DNA from: Desulfobacterales bacterium HSG17
Lineage (GTDB): Bacteria; Desulfobacterota; Desulfobacteria; Desulfobacterales; Desulfococcaceae
Reading direction: 5' to 3'
Assembly (NCBI GenBank): GCA_030377945.1
Contig: JAUCGD010000198.1
Coordinates: 1-6,156, forward strand
DNA: 6,156 bases
How positions within the stretch are numbered: position 1 is the stretch's first letter; each line of letters begins with the position of its first letter. Under the pieces are notes generated by a model, which was not told the origin of the DNA, did not search any database, and saw only the letters and a list, made by a program, of their open reading frames with translations. Positions 5,615 through 6,156 of this stretch are shown one piece after another. The translations under genes and the position numbers were made by a program.

Positions 5615-6145
5615 ATGGCAAAAATTATTGGTCAAAAAATAATTGGACCCAAAATAATAGGAATAGACCCGGGGCTTGCATCAACAGGTGTCGGGCTTGT
5701 ATGGGGAAAAGGACTTAAAATTCAGGGATACTCCTACGGAAGCATTCATACTTCAAAAGAATCTCCTATGGCAGAACGGCTCAGCCATATTTATTCAAAA
5801 ATTACAGCAGTTCTGGAAAATGAAAAACCCGACCTTATGGTTGTGGAGGAATCATTTTCCCTGAATAAATATCCAAAATCAGGGATAACTCTGGGAAAAG
5901 TAACAGGAGTAATACTCCTAGCAGGATTTCAGACAAATGTAATTGTTAAGGAGGTTCCTGTTCGTGAAGCCAAGCAGATTCTTACGGGAAACGGCAATGC
6001 AGACAAAGTGCAGCTTGAAAAATCTGTAAGGCATACGTTGAAACTGGCAAATCCAATCCGTCCTTTTCATGCTTCTGATGCACTGGCACTGGCACTTATC
6101 GGGCTATATAGGTTCCAATCACTAATGGGAAAATATTCAATCTAA
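5615..6145 (+). CDS. ruvC: RuvC, crossover-junction (Holliday) endodeoxyribonuclease
   Basis: RuvC dimers nick Holliday junctions symmetrically, in concert with the RuvAB branch-migration motor, in recombinational repair. The 176-residue protein (E. coli 173) has an RNase H-like fold. Catalytic residues: D18 in GIDPG, E78 in MVVEESF, then H152 and D155 in FHASDALALA. His at the third position, where E. coli has D138, occurs in Thermus RuvC, so activity is expected. F81 matches E. coli F69, and TGNGNADKVQ (124-133) carries the conserved lysine region. The N-terminus is about 11 residues longer than usual because a KIIG unit is repeated, while the C-terminus is correspondingly shorter. No good Shine-Dalgarno precedes ATG 5615, 17 bases after cpoB, and no other ATG fits before GIDPG. 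ruvA would be the usual next gene but lies outside the window. Confidence 0.92.
   Translation: MAKIIGQKIIGPKIIGIDPGLASTGVGLVWGKGLKIQGYSYGSIHTSKESPMAERLSHIYSKITAVLENEKPDLMVVEESFSLNKYPKSGITLGKVTGVILLAGFQTNVIVKEVPVREAKQILTGNGNADKVQLEKSVRHTLKLANPIRPFHASDALALALIGLYRFQSLMGKYSI
5621..5665 (+). repeat. 15-bp-period triplication at the ruvC 5' end (KIIG x3)
   Basis: Three consecutive 15-base units begin AAAATTATTGGT, AAAATAATTGGA and AAAATAATAGGA, encoding KIIGQ, KIIGP and KIIGI. The third unit is the native first beta-strand leading into the catalytic DPG. The first two look like in-frame copies of it placed upstream. The period and similarity are seen directly; duplication by slippage is inferred. 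Confidence 0.8.
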
Positions 6146-6156
6146 TATCAGGTTGC

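Noticed and set aside
1..6156. Novel defence, mobile or CRISPR system
   Set aside because: Every sizeable stretch is explained by conserved housekeeping genes; no integrase, transposase, attachment-site, tRNA or spacer array was seen.

Overview
This window carries a complete Tol-Pal operon, tolQ-tolR-tolA-tolB-pal-cpoB, all on the + strand, followed by ruvC. The 5' end of an HD-domain phosphohydrolase gene lies divergently at the left edge. The DNA is AT-rich and tightly packed. The envelope proteins belong to a Gram-negative (diderm) bacterium. The TonB-like TolA, the lipoprotein-type CpoB and the tol/ruvC adjacency fit a delta-proteobacterial lineage (Desulfobacterota, perhaps Desulfobacteraceae-like). 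That placement is inferred from protein style and cannot be proved from the window.

Layout: bases 1-274 (- strand) hold the N-terminal 91 residues of a YfbR/HDDC2-type HD hydrolase, cut by the window edge. Bases 275-463 are an AT-rich divergent intergenic region with two candidate + strand promoters. tolQ (464-1165) and tolR (1167-1613) are separated by one base. tolA (1631-2701), tolB (2735-4075), pal (4102-4692), cpoB (4710-5597) and ruvC (5615-6145) follow with gaps of 17 to 33 bases. I saw no convincing terminator between them, so all seven genes are probably one transcript, possibly continuing past the right edge.

How the genes work together: TolQ and TolR form the proton-driven inner-membrane motor, which energises TolA. 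TolA spans the periplasm and contacts TolB, the periplasmic beta-propeller, and Pal, the outer-membrane lipoprotein that binds peptidoglycan. CpoB is the periplasmic partner that in E. coli links Tol to peptidoglycan synthesis. Together they constrict the outer membrane at division. RuvC, the Holliday-junction resolvase, is functionally unrelated but shares the transcription unit.

I found no previously undescribed system. The points most worth checking are a 15-bp-period in-frame repeat that extends the RuvC N-terminus, the TonB-like proline-rich and charge-polarised stalk of TolA, a perfect 18-bp palindrome at the tolR/tolA junction, a lipobox on CpoB, and a TTG triplet that would extend TolQ but coincides with a consensus -35 hexamer.
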